Below the pieces are notes generated by a model. It did no database searches. It was not told the DNA's origin and saw nothing but the letters and a program-made list of their open reading frames with translations. This document shows positions 10,876 through 21,999 of a stretch of DNA of 64,000 nucleotides, piece by piece; position 1 is the first letter of the stretch; every line of letters begins with the position of its first letter. The translations under genes were made by a program, and so were the position numbers. This DNA comes from Solanum dulcamara (taxonomy: Eukaryota > Streptophyta > Magnoliopsida > Solanales > Solanaceae): NCBI RefSeq assembly GCF_947179165.1, contig NC_077242.1, forward strand, positions 50,849,097-50,913,096, in the 5' to 3' direction.

Positions 10876-12190
10876 CAGAGGTTAATAAAGGAAGAATTTC
10901 CAGATGAGAAGCTATTGGTATTAAAATTCAAGGAACTTCCATGGTATGCAAATATTGTGAACTACATAGTGAGTGGAGTGTTTTCCCCCGAAGCAAACTC
11001 CCAGCAAAAGAAGAGGTTAATGTATGATGCAAAGTTCTATATATGGGACGAACCTTACTTGTACAAACAAGGCATTGATCAAATGATTATAATATGTATG
11101 CCTAAATCCGATGTTCAACAATTTCTACAAATTTGCCATTCATCTGCTTATGATGGACATATTGAAGAAGAATGCACGCCTCATAAGGTGTTGTTTTCTG
11201 GTTTCTTTTGGCCTAGTTTATTTAAAGATGTTGTAGGTTTTTTCAAGAGTTGTGATGCCAAAGGATGGGAACCATATCGAGAAGGCATGAGATGTCATTG
11301 AACAACATCCTAGAGGTAGAGATCTTTAATGTGTAGGAAATAGATTTCATTGGTTGTTTCCCACCGTCATATGGAAATTAATACATACTAGTGGCGGTGG
11401 ATTATGTTTCTAAATGGGTTGAGGCCATTGTATTGCCAACCAATGACTCTAAAGTTGTAAGTCGCTTCCTCAAAAAGTACATTTTCAGAAGGTTTGGCAC
11501 TCCAAGGGCCATTATCATTAACGGAAGTAAGCATTTCATAAATCAAATGATAAAGAATCTGTTAGCTAAGTTTGGTGTCAGGCACAAGGTCGCCATAGTA
11601 TATCATCCCCAGAATAGCGGGTAGGTTGAAGTATCAAATCGTGAAGTGAAGCAAACCCTTTAGAAGACCATAAATGCTACAAGAAAAGACTGGGCCATCA
11701 AGCTAGATGAAGCGCTTTGGGCCAACCAAACTACATACAAAACACTGATTCGCACTTCACCGTACCATATGGTGTTTGGAAAAGCATGTCACCTTCTAGT
11801 GGAGCTGGAACACCAAGCATATTGGGCCATCTAAAAGCTAAACTTAGACCCAGAGCTGGCAGGTTAAAAGTGCATGGATCAGCCTCACGAACCGGAAGAA
11901 TTCAAGCTCCAAGCTTATGAGAATGCTAAATTGTATAAGGAGAAGACGAAGAGATGGCATGACAAACACATTGTTGCTCGTACATTCAAGCCACGTTAAA
12001 AGGTATTAGTATTTAACTCTCATTTGTATATCTTTTAAGGTAAGTTCAAATCCAAATGGAGTGGACCCTTCGAAGTGGTGTGAATATCGGTACATGGAGC
12101 TACAAAATTATGGGATCGCACCAAATTGACCACATTTGTGAAGAGGAGGAAATTGAGCTCGAGAATGAGTAAATCCAAAGCTAAGTCATA
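10876..12190 (+). pseudogene. Athila integrase (Ath1)
   Basis: N-terminal zinc region: [13 protein letters not shown]...[19 protein letters not shown] (11134-11260); the last cysteine pair is damaged. Core: [11 protein letters not shown] (first Asp, about 11396), [15 protein letters not shown] (about 11494-11538) where the usual D of SDGG is N, and [12 protein letters not shown]. The C-terminal part is shifted across frames (SPYHMVFGKACHL at 11758-11796, [14 protein letters not shown] about 11933-11974, GPFEVV about 12065). No chromodomain, as expected for Athila. Several stops. Confidence 0.85.
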
Positions 12191-13489
12191 CCGCGACTAT
12201 AAGTCAGGTGTTACGCTGGAGGAAGCCTGTGAGGTAGTATAAGAATTTTTAGTTATAGATTATAATTTGATTTTTCAAGTTTGCTAAACTTTCAATTTGT
12301 TTCCATGTATAATTAGGACAGTAAACTGTACATGAAAAATAAAATAAAAAAGGGTCTTGGATGATAACTAAATAGGAGAGTCTGCGATGTCTCCGCTTCA
12401 TGGACCTAGTCCCTCCCCATTCAATTTTGACCCCAGTATTTTTTGCAAAAAAATTGCTAAAATTACGTTCCAAGAAAAGTGGGCGTCAGGTCTACGATGC
12501 GGAACAGTCTAATTCCTGTGTAAATTTATTTTCAAATTATTAGGGCACCAACCACTGGAGTCCGCATCGCAGACCTAGGGTAGTTTTTGGGTAGTTTCAT
12601 TTAAAAAAATGGGCCTTACCCGTTTAAATTATTTTAACTCGACCCAGTCCCCTTTTGACCCTTAAAATTCCCCTTAACCCTTATTTTTTTACCCCTTCCA
12701 CTGAACTAAACCCCTTGAACTCTCAGATTTTTACCCTTCTGAAGCATATCCGCGATGCTCTCTTGAGATTCAAGCAAGTTTTTAAGTTTTCTTCATCAAC
12801 ACCACAATGTATGTGTTCTTGCTCTAGTTTATTTTTTATGTGGGTTGATGAATTTCATATGGGTGAGTTTATGGGATTTAATTTTTCCCCATATTATTGT
12901 TTCTTGCTTTATTCTTAGATTTTAATTATTGTGGGTATGACAATTTTTCTGAGAACTTTATTATTGTGGAAGATTGTTCATGGGTTAAAGTTCTTGAACT
13001 AAAACCCTAGTTTCGATATTGTGGAGAGTGGATGAATTTGATTGTTATTTATCATGTTTGATGAATTCTTGAGTAAGCATGCATACTTTATGAGTTTCAA
13101 GGTGGGATGAGCTTCTATTGTCAAATTCTTGAGTTGAAAAGAGGCTTGATTTTTTGGGGGTAATGACTGAGGATTAGGCGTTTGTCATTAATCATTTAAA
13201 TGTGTGCGTAACATAATAGATAAGTTGGAGAATGCTAGGAAAAGGAATAAGTATGAACCTTGAACTTTGTAATGTAGAGGGTTAATCCTCTTGATTGAAC
13301 GAAGTCTCTAATTGTGTTAAAGCATGTCTGCATATATTGTTCGAATAAGGGAAATCTGAGTACCTTCACATAACTTGCATGTTCCTACAAAGTTAAAGTG
13401 TGGGGTTGATGGTTCATGTTATAGTCCTTAAGCTTGCAAATATACTTTTAGTCACTTATATGCTTATTATGGGTCTCGTGCAGGAAATC
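12191..13489 (+). other. Athila internal non-coding region between pol and downstream ORF
   Basis: No coding sequence seen. It has repeated GC-richer motifs around the theme CCGCATCGCGGAC (for example TCTGCGATG at 12381, TCTACGATGCGGA at 12492, GTCCGCATCGCAGACC at 12561, ATCCGCGATG at 12749) that also occur in the Ath1 LTR (GGTCCACGACGCGGACC about 7130). The last bases, TGGGTCTCGTGCAG at about 13470-13484, look like a splice acceptor just before the ATG at 13490, which would suit splice-dependent expression of the downstream ORF (inference). Confidence 0.5.
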
Positions 13490-13862
13490 ATGTCATATAG
13501 TCGAAGGAATGGTAAAAAATAAGCTAATAGTAGTAGAAAGAGGGAAAGAGGTGTGCCCTCCATTCCATCTGCACCCTCCATGCCACGAGGACAAACTCGT
13601 AGGTTTGGGTTGAAGGCGGTGAATCAAGTGGGCAAGAATTGGTATAAGAATCATACAGAGACTTGATATATTCTTGATATGCCAATAGAGGATGAAAGCT
13701 TGACCAAGGAGTACCCACAGATTATGAGGAGACTAATGGAGCTCAATATGAGTTTTGTATTCACTAGCCCAAAGCCATGCAACTAGCACATGGTGAGGGA
13801 ATTCTAGTCAAACTACCAGTCAGATACTCGAAATAATTATATCACGATGCGAGGAGTTGATG
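13490..13862 (+). pseudogene. Athila extra downstream ORF ('putative plant transposon protein' type)
   Basis: ATG at 13490. Stops interrupt it, but KAVNQVGKNWYKNHTET, PQIMRRLMELNMSFVF and NYITMRGVDD are clear. The series W....T..., P.I...L..L.M.F.F..P and MVREF..NY....NNYITMRGV resembles the post-pol ORF of Athila-type elements (sometimes called env-like). The basic start (SRRNGKK, SRKRERG) could be nuclear-targeting. It is cut at about 13862, where the reading runs directly into LTR sequence, so the 3' end of Ath1 and its polypurine tract are missing. Confidence 0.6.
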
Positions 13863-14823
13863 ATCCTTTATCTCCGCATTGCGGACTTCAGTACATGGAT
13901 TGAAACTTCTTGTTTTTCGAGGCAATAAATAGCTTAATTATATTTTATTTTATAATATTCAATTTTTATTTCACGTTTTAACGAAGGAAGACGAAAGGAG
14001 AACTTTTCTAGGATTTTATTTCTTCTTATTTTTCATTTGTAAGTGAATCTTTCATTCCATTAATTACGTTTTTGATTTTGTTTAAGATTATGAGTGGCTA
14101 AAGTCCCTTGTTCTAGGGTTGTAGCCACAAGATCCTGGTTTTAATATAATTTTCTTTAGTTAAGAAAGGTGTCTTTCATATAATTGCTCTTATGTTCTCA
14201 TTTATACTATTTAAATACCTAATCAACATTAAAATAAATTAGTTGTCTACCCGGAACTCGATAGATGGAAAGGAGATAGCACAGTAGAATATAAGGAGCA
14301 TATTTGTTCTAAAATTGCCTAGGATAATTTGTGTATAGGAAGCCCATGACACGTACCTATACACCATGCTTTGCTACTAGACAGGATAATAGGATCAAAG
14401 CATCTGTGGTTGTTCATGCCTAACCCCGCTCAATGATGTAGTTAGGCTATCAACATAGGTAGGCAATTAGAGGTCGAGAGACCATAACTGTAAAATCAAC
14501 CTTGTAAATCAATAATTGAAAGACCCATTAGATGCCAAAGTGAAGTTTGTTGGACCTTAAATTTACAAGTGCTAACCATCGAATTCTTCATTCATTTGAT
14601 CACAACTCACTAAAATTTCTGAGTCATTTTGTTAATAGTATTTTTAATAATTTAGTAAGCGATATAATTTAAATCGACTCTTTGCAAAACACGAACAATT
14701 TAGGTAATTGGAAATCTTATTCAAGCCTGATTAAAGTCCTTTAAGTTCGACAATCCGATTCTGAAAAGAGTCACTATATTACTTGTGAGACCACATATAC
14801 TTGTGTGTGATTTGGTAGTAACA
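13863..14823 (+). mobile_element. 5'-truncated LTR of second Athila copy (Ath2)
   Basis: Matches Ath1's LTR from 7204 to 8164 along its whole length with scattered substitutions and short indels. The left 240 or so bases of the LTR are missing. It is followed by a primer site and gag, so it acts as 5' LTR of Ath2; whether it also served as the 3' LTR of Ath1 cannot be settled because of the truncation. Confidence 0.8.
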
Positions 14824-14829
14824 AGTTTT

Positions 14830-14847
14830 TGGTGCCATTGCTAGGGA
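14830..14847 (+). promoter_or_regulatory. Primer binding site, tRNA-Asp type (Ath2, degraded)
   Basis: TGGTGCCATTGCTAGGGA, three or four changes from the Ath1/family form, six bases after the LTR end. Confidence 0.7.
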
Positions 14848-14939
14848 CGTTAAATTTGGAAATTGTTTATTTTAAATGTTTCTTATTATTTGTGTTATTG
14901 TTTGTTTTAGGGTTAACAACTTGATCTTAGCTGTGATTT

Positions 14940-15267
14940 CTTGCAGGGGAATTCGAAAAGGCACACTGGAAAGAAGTGGGAATATTGAAAAGCCACTAGC
15001 TGAGTCCAAAGATTTCTACATCAACAAAGGAGGACAGCGGCTGCTCTATATCCAGTACCACAGGCCTATCTGGGTGATAATAACAAAATGCCAGTAGAGG
15101 TCCCTATAAATTTGACATATAGGACATTACGTGATATTGCAGTCCCACTCATAGTGAATGTCACCTCCAACATTCAAAAACTCCCTGTTGGATGAAGATT
15201 TGAACTGAAGCAAATTATGGTGCAATTGTTGAACACTAACGGGCAATTCAAGGGTTTGCCTTATGAA
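14940..15267 (+). pseudogene. Athila gag (Ath2), N-terminal part
   Basis: Collinear with 8278-8597 of Ath1: RKGTLERSGN, EKPLAESKDFYINK, then NVTSNIQK-like and LLNTNGQF, broken by stops at 15097 and 15195. The match stops at GCCTTATGAAGA (about 15266), where the Tekay LTR piece starts. Confidence 0.75.
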
Positions 15268-15732
15268 GATCCCCAACGGCTGAGGTCCACAACAGGGAAC
15301 CATGGACCATGGTGAGAACCACGGGCCATGAAGCCTTCCGTGGTGAACTCTCCCTTGAAGCCTCAAAAAATGATCCCAAGGTTAGGACCAAGACTGACCA
15401 CCATGGGCCATGGAACTCTTCATAGACTATGGTGAGATCCATGGTGGTCAATCTTATAGGTCACCCTGAAGGACCTGCACCACGCCCATGGTCCACAGAT
15501 CGTGGTCCACTTCACGGACTGTAAAGGGTCCCATGAAGGAAGTTCTGAAACTTTCCCTGCAAACTCAGAAAATTCAGATTCCAAGTCCAACATCACGTAC
15601 ACCATCATGGACCGTGATGAACATAACTGGCCGTAATGGGTCATCTGTGGTGGGTTCGACTCCTAGTTAAATGAGGGATATTTTAGTTATTCCCTATTCT
15701 TTTATTAATGTATGTGGACATTTTTGGGACAA
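15268..15732 (+). mobile_element. Tekay LTR fragment replacing part of Athila gag
   Basis: Rich in CCATGG.CCATGG-type palindromes (15300-15312 and several more), with TTTAGTTATTCCCTA and TTAATGTATGTGGACATTTTTGGGAC at the end. The same text occurs in the U3 of Tekay LTRs A (61427-61485) and F1. It has no LTR ends and sits exactly where about 550 bases of gag (8600-9145 of Ath1) are missing from Ath2, so this is a replacement rather than a simple insertion. Confidence 0.7.
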
Positions 15733-16480
15733 GTTAGCACAGATTGCAGCAATGCAAAATTTGATGTCTACACACTTCACCAACTTAGCATTGGGGTAGC
15801 AAAAAGCTCCAGTAAATATGGTGGGAAGTGTGGGGTAACACTTAACACATGTCAGAATACTGTGGTGTAAATTCAAAATCCGTAAATTTCATAGGGAATG
15901 CACAGAAGGGTGGAGGCCAACAAAATTATGGCAATACTTATAAACCTAGTTGGATGAACCATCCAAAATTCTCTTGGGGTGGAAACCAACAGAATCAACA
16001 CCAAGGACAAAGTCAATATAGACAAGAAGGAGGAGGACAACACTAAAATCAACCAGGTCAGAATAGCCAATAATTAGGTAATGCAGGAAATATGAGTGTG
16101 GAAGACATGCTTAAGAAACTCATGGCTGACCATGCTAAGCTGGATGCAGATGTTCACTAATATCAAATCACTACTCAAAATTTAGATAAGTAGGTGGACA
16201 GTTAGCTAGTGCTCAAGATTTTCGCTTGCAAGGTGATTTACCAGGTAACACAGATCCAAACCCAAACCAGGTAAATATTGTGAGTACCCGAAGTGGATGC
16301 CCACTAGATGAGTTAGAACCATAAAGCATAGTGAAGGTAAAGGTAAAGATGCAGATATTGAATCTGGTGAGCCTAGCTTACCACAGAAGGAGGAGGAATC
16401 AAAGACAAAACTACCTCGCCCATTCCCACAAAAAATTTTAAAAAAAAGATGAGGAGTATTTTGAAAAATTCATAGATATG
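15733..16480 (+). pseudogene. Athila gag (Ath2), C-terminal part
   Basis: Resumes at the point matching 9146 of Ath1 (QIAAMQNLMSTHF). Then NSKSVNFIGNAQKGGGQQN, KPSWMNHPKFSWGGN and a Q/G-rich tail (QNQHQGQSQYRQEGGGQH), the usual end of Athila Gag. After that comes an acidic/basic linker (EEESKTKLPRPFPQK at 16396-16440) typical before protease. Stops and shifts present. Confidence 0.8.
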
Positions 16481-16657
16481 TGGTGCATGGTATTCTAAAA
16501 TATGCAAAGTTTGTCAAAGATATTATGGCCAACCAGAGCAAGTTAGTTGAGTTTGAGACAGTAGCACTCACTGAAGTGTGTAGTTCAAGAATCTTGAACA
16601 AAGTAAAGCTCCCATCTAAGCAAAAATATCTAGATAATTTCACGTTATAGGTAATCA

Positions 16658-17384
16658 TTGGTAAGTGAAATAATGCAAGAGGTCTCTATGATCTTAGGTA
16701 CAAGTATAAACTTAATGTCTACATCTATGCTTAATAAATTAGGCTTGGGAGAACCAAAACCAACTACCATTTTGTTACGATTAACTGATTGTTCTTTAGC
16801 TAGAACTGATGGTATTATTGAGTATGTGTTATTTCAAGTAGGATCCCTCATCTTTCCTATTGATTTTGTTGTAGATTTTGAGCCTGATCCAGAGGTTCCT
16901 TTCATCTTGGGACATCCGTTCTTGGCAACAAGAGGTGCACTTATTGATGTAGCTATAGGTAGATTAACTATGAGAGCCCATGACAAAGTTGAGTTGTTTG
17001 ATGTATATTAGGCACTGAAATTTCCTACTATCTAAGAAGAATTGTCTACTATAACTGTCATTAATGAGGAAGTGGCAGCTCAGTGTATTTTAGCAAAAGA
17101 CCCTTTAGAGAGAGTACTGATGGATCAAGATATTGAGGGTGACTAAAGAGCTAGCTTGCGTGCTCGAAATTCCAAATGTCAGTATGTGGAAAAAGAATGT
17201 GGAGCCATTAAACAGATAATATGGTCCTTCACCCAAGTCATCTCTACAAGAAGCTCCTAACTTGAAGTTGAAGTCGCTTCCATCCCATCTCAGGTATGCT
17301 TTTCTTGGTGTCAATATTATTTTACATATAATTCCCTCATCGTCTTTCTCTAATATGTAGGTTAAAAAACACTTAAATTTCTAA
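16658..17384 (+). pseudogene. Athila protease and start of linker to RT (Ath2)
   Basis: An open frame of 117 codons (16658-17011) carries the retropepsin fold of the Athila type: SMILGTSINLMSTSMLNKLG (active-site turn; the family has D.GASINLM, here the Asp is Ile), LADRSL-like LTDCSLARTDGIIEYV, FPIDFVVDF, PFILGHPFLATRGALIDV (flap and second hydrophobic-G region) and LTMR. The frame is intact but the catalytic Asp is gone. 17012-17384 is linker, matching 9340-9460 of Ath1 at its end. It stops at about 17384 against minus-strand element D. Confidence 0.82.
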
Positions 17385-18330
17385 AAAGGCATGATCTGAG
17401 GTCTATCTTGGAGAAACAGGTGGCACCTTATAGCTAGTTAAAAAGATCATCGGTCCTCTAAAGGGGATACTTGTTCTTTATGGTAACCTTATTTAGTTGA
17501 TGGTAGTTAATACACATTCTCAAAGACCTATTTTTCGTTCATACGAATATGACAAGAGCTCCCCAAGGTGAGACACTCGGCCTAATGAATCCCTTATCTA
17601 AAAGATCTGTCAACTGCTCTTTTACTCTTTTAACTCGATGGGAGCCATTCTATATAGCGAAATAGAAATAGGCTGCATGTCAAAAAGAATATCTATTCCA
17701 AAATCTATCTCCCTATTGGGAGAGACTCTAGGAAAATCCTTAGAAAAGACTTCTAAAAACTTATTAACACTTGGAACTGACATGAGGGATGGTGTCTCCA
17801 CACTATCATCTCTAACTTAGATAATATGGTAGATACACCCCTTGGAATCTAACTTACTAGCTTTAAGGTATGGAATGAATTGACCCTTAGGAAAAGTTAG
17901 ACTATCCTTCCATTCTATAACTAGATTATTTGAAAACTGAAACTTGACTACCCGGGCTCTACAATCAACTGAGGCATAACAAACATAAAGCTATTCCATG
18001 CCAAGAATGACATCAAAGTCAACCATATCCATCTCAACTAATTTTGCAAATATGTCTTTATGAAATACAAAGATTATACAATCATGATAAACCCTCTAAG
18101 CTAGAATAGACTCACTAATATGAGTAAAAACACTGAATGATTCTAAGAGTCATTCAGAAAGAATCTGAAACATTACTACTACATCAGGAGTCACAAAAGA
18201 CAACGTAGCACTTGGATCAGGTAGAGCATAAATATCATGGGAAAAGATTCAAATCGTACCAGTGAGAACATATGGTGAGTTCTTTTGGTCATGACAGTTG
18301 GTCATAGCATACAGACGGTTTGGACCCTTA
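17385..18330 (-). pseudogene. Tekay pol N-terminal part (element D: protease to early RT)
   Basis: Read on the minus strand: protease site DPSATLSFVTPDV (about 18225-18187), MVDFDVILGM-like (about 18032-18000), the linker to [10 protein letters not shown] (about 17645-17620), [16 protein letters not shown] region shifted, and the motif GATCFSKIDLRS (about 17425-17390). RT motifs after this, including the catalytic DD, RNase H and integrase, are absent: D is cut at 17385 against Ath2. Many stops. Confidence 0.8.
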
Positions 18331-19558
18331 CATGTCTCTAGAGTGGCCCCCCTTTTATTTTCTTTGTTGGGTTGTGCTATAGAAGAAGATTAGGCTCTAC
18401 TTCCCCATTACCCTACCTGTTTAATGGAAAATCTCTCATAAAAAGACCCATCTGGCCATACTTATAACAACCATTAGTTTCATCTTGACACTCTCCTAAG
18501 TGGAGTCTTCCATATTTACCACAAGGCGACTTGTGTGATGAACTTTAAACCATACTTCCCTGGGATTGAGGGCCTTCAGCTTTGAAATTCTGGTTACCTT
18601 GATACCTCTAGTGATTCCTATTGTTGGTTGCAGGTGCACTTGCTATAGATAGTTCATAGTCGGAAGACCTCTTCTAAAAGAAAGAGCAATTGCCATTACC
18701 AATCTATTGGTGGTTGCCCTAATTACCTACATATTTAGCTCTATTGCTTTTGTACTCCTATCTATATTTCTTCTTATTCTCCTCAACTTGCTGAGCATAC
18801 ACCATTAGTCTGGAGGTGTCCATATCTTAGATCAACAAGGCTTCCTAACACTCCTTCTTTATATGCATGCCCAAACCTGAAACAAATTTCCTTATTTTGG
18901 CTTTCACAGTGGGAACCATTTTAGGAGAATACCAGGACAACTGGATGAATTTGAGGCGATATTCCTTATCTTTCATCCCTTCCTTCTTCAAATTCATGAA
19001 CTTCTTAACCTTTTCCTCCCTTATCTTTTGCGGAAAAAAGTGGTCCAAGAATGCATTCTCGAGCTCATCCCAAACTTTTGTCTTAGTATCCTGACCTATA
19101 CTATCCTCCAATTGATTATACCAGGCATTGCCAATATCTTTCATCTAGTAGGAGATAAGTTCAACTCCCTATATTTCTATGTCATGAATGGCTTTCAGAA
19201 TCTTACATATGTCATCATTGAGTTTTCATGGATCTTCATCAACCTTAGATCCAGTGAAGACTAGGGGTTCATCCTTAGAAAATCACGAATCCTATTTGCA
19301 ATAGATGGCTCTTGAGAACTAGAGCTTGAGACTCAGCATTCTAAAGACCTGTCCATGCAGCCATCAACTGGGTGAGCATACAGATAACTCCCTAAATTCA
19401 GCCTCAGAAATCACTGTGGGTTGCGCGGTCTGTAGAACTTCTTGACTCTCATTCTCAACTTCATCCTCAACTACTCGATCTTTGTTTTGGTCTTTCATTC
19501 CAAATGGTTGCCGAACTTCATTCTCATCAATATTTCATTGACTCAATGTTCTCTTCAT
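18331..19558 (-). pseudogene. Tekay gag (element D)
   Basis: Starts MKRTLSQ at 19558. The best stretch is 19144-18845: YNQLEDS, WDELENAFLDHFFPQKIREEK, KFMNLKKEGMKDKEYRLKF, QLSWYSP and VKAKIRKFVSGLGMHIKKEC, the capsid core of chromovirus Gag. Further on are SNRAKY, GNQNFKAEGPQSQG and a damaged zinc-knuckle region (CGKYGRLHLGEC about 18540-18505). Stops throughout. Confidence 0.82.
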
Positions 19559-19768
19559 AGGTATGATCTAAAAATCATGAAATGCATAAATTAGAAGGAT
19601 ATTTCATAGAGTTAAACTCTATAACATGAGATAGAGTAAGAAAGAAGTGAAATAATTCCTAAAGTCCTGTAGCCTCCCTATTATAGATGTGGCATACTTC
19701 ACATTGATAAGAAGGACTCTACTAGACTCAACTTCATAGACACCCTAGGACTCTTGAACTCTGTTCTC

Positions 19769-19780
19769 TGATACCAAGTT
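19769..19780 (-). promoter_or_regulatory. Primer binding site, initiator tRNA-Met type (element D)
   Basis: On the minus strand TTGGTATCAGAG follows the LTR end. This is the tRNA-iMet-complementary site used by most plant Ty3 chromoviruses. It is the best kept PBS of the Tekay copies in the window. Confidence 0.8.
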
Positions 19781-21999
19781 TATCACGCCCTGAGCCTACT
19801 CTCTCGACATGGCCAGCAATAAAAAACCATTGCTGGTCCCAAGCGAACTACTTGTCTTGGCTAACTCACTCAGTTGGAGACTTTAACTTATAAATAAACT
19901 TAAATGGGCACAATGATGCATCTAACTTAATACTCTTTAACCTAAATCATGAAACACAAATATATAAAATATATGAGACTTAACTCAATATTTCAAAACA
20001 TACCCAGGGAAATAAACTGAACACTGTCTACTAGTGGATGAAACATCTAGAATACTGTCTCTAAAGAGGTGTCGGGATAGGCCCATGGCTACCTCAAACT
20101 ATTAATTAATAACTTAAAAGTAAAGACTCAAGAGCACCTCTGAATGCAAAGAGGTCTTACCAAAATCTGGGTACAAAATAATCTTCAATGGTGCATTGGT
20201 TGAGGATGTCTATCACCTGTATCTGCATAATAAAATGATGTAGGTCGAATGATGTCAGTACATGGAATGTATGAGTATGTAAAATGGGAAAAGAAGATTT
20301 TCTCAACATACTTAACTTAAGAACTCAACTCTGAAAATAAATCAACTTAAATAAGCATGAAATATAATAAGAGACAATACTTTAAAAAGATAGTAATGCA
20401 ACTCAGTGTACAAAATATAATAATTTACTCCTTGGGGAGTTTCTCTAGCTGAAAACCATCACTTATAAACTACGTGATGATACAATAAATAATTATCACT
20501 ACCACAGCCATCCAATATCTTGCTAGGGTAAGGAACGAAAACTCATCTTTGGATCCAATAAAAGTCCTCTTTTGGGATAATGAAGAGTCTCCTGAATGAA
20601 CGATACGATCCTATCCTATGCTGGCTACATAGTTTATGAGGTTTGATTTGTTCTATACTATTACCAAGATCGGTGCTCAATACTATTCTCAAAATATAAT
20701 TTATTTTGTTCATAACTCAAATGAGTGTATTTACTCAATTAGCTAATTTAGTCTCTTTTGAATTTATCTTAAAATCAACTCTTCTCAACTCATCTCTTCT
20801 TTTTAACATAGTCATAAACTCAACTAAATTAATGCATTTAAATGAAACATTTGACTTCTCAACTCAATCTCAAAAGAGGTGTTTAAAAGAAAATGCTAAT
20901 ATCATTTAAACTCAATCTCATGCTCGAAATAGTGATTAAGAGACTTCTCAACTCATGCTCAAAAATGACACATAAAAGACTTCTCAAACTCAACTCAATA
21001 TCAAAATGATAAATGAAAGGCTTCTCATACTGAACTCATGATCATGCTATTTTTCAACCAAATATTGAAAATAATTACTCATTGTTTAACTCAAAAAGTG
21101 CATAAAATAACCACTGCAAAATTCAACTAGGGTTCATATGAGTGCAACCATGAATCCCAAATCTCAAAACTCAACTCAAGAAACACATCAAGGTATAATT
21201 TGAATAAACACAAGAACATAATAGAATTTATATAGAAAACTCAATAATTCGCATTATCGGAATTAAAAATTCAATCTTGAAACTCAACTTCACTATGTAG
21301 AGATGTAGGATATGAGGATGAACTTAGTCAAACTTTATGATAGCCTTACCTTCCTCAAACGAAGATTATCTCATCAAAAATCAAAGAATTCTATTGAAAA
21401 CCTTGAACCCAAGTTCTTCTTCTTCATCCCAATCTTTTCTCTCAAAAGTTCTAATTGTTAATGAGCAGAAAAATCCTTTTGGGTATGATAAGGGACTGAT
21501 TTTTGGTCCCAAATATAGTGGGTTATGTTGGGAAAAAGAGGAAAAGATTAAACTAACCCTCATTAAAATACTGGACAGGCCCGTGGAGGAGAGGTTAACA
21601 CAGCCCATGAAGCTCACCATGGTCCGTGGTAATGGTCGTGGTCCTAAGGAGAGAACTCATGGTATGGGGTTCGACTTCCACAGAGCCCACCATGGTCTGT
21701 GAAGGTCATGACAGACTATGAACGACCTTATGAAATTGAGCCATCCCAAAGGTTCTGAGGGTGACGTTTCACAGACCTCCTCAGTTTTGTGCACATCATT
21801 ATGGGTTGTGGACTTTCTCATAGACCCTTTCCCTAAAATTCCCACTTACCAGTTCTTTTCCACGGGGTCTCCATAGCGAGTGAAGAGCACCATGGCCCAT
21901 GAAGGGGTCTATGAAGGACCACCTAGTGCCAAAAAGCTGATATTTTTCAGACCTCGTTTAAACTCTATTACCTGACTTTATAGCTTTTGATGCCTTACA
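19781..21999 (-). mobile_element. 5' LTR of element D
   Basis: On the minus strand it starts TGTAAGGCATC (at 21999) and ends GGGCGTGATA (19781), the family ends with CA changed to TA. About 2.22 kb. U3 carries CCATGG/CCGTGG palindromes (for example 21617-21629); the stretch around 20400-21200 is very rich in ACTCAA repeats. It borders a copia reading frame exactly at 21999/22000. Confidence 0.8.

Noticed and set aside
15127..15670. Several overlapping open frames on both strands.
   Set aside because: They are by-products of the GC-richer palindromic Tekay U3 piece, whose inverted symmetry keeps both strands open.
21337..21845. Open frames of 121 and 79 codons.
   Set aside because: They lie within D's LTR and have no protein-like composition or match.
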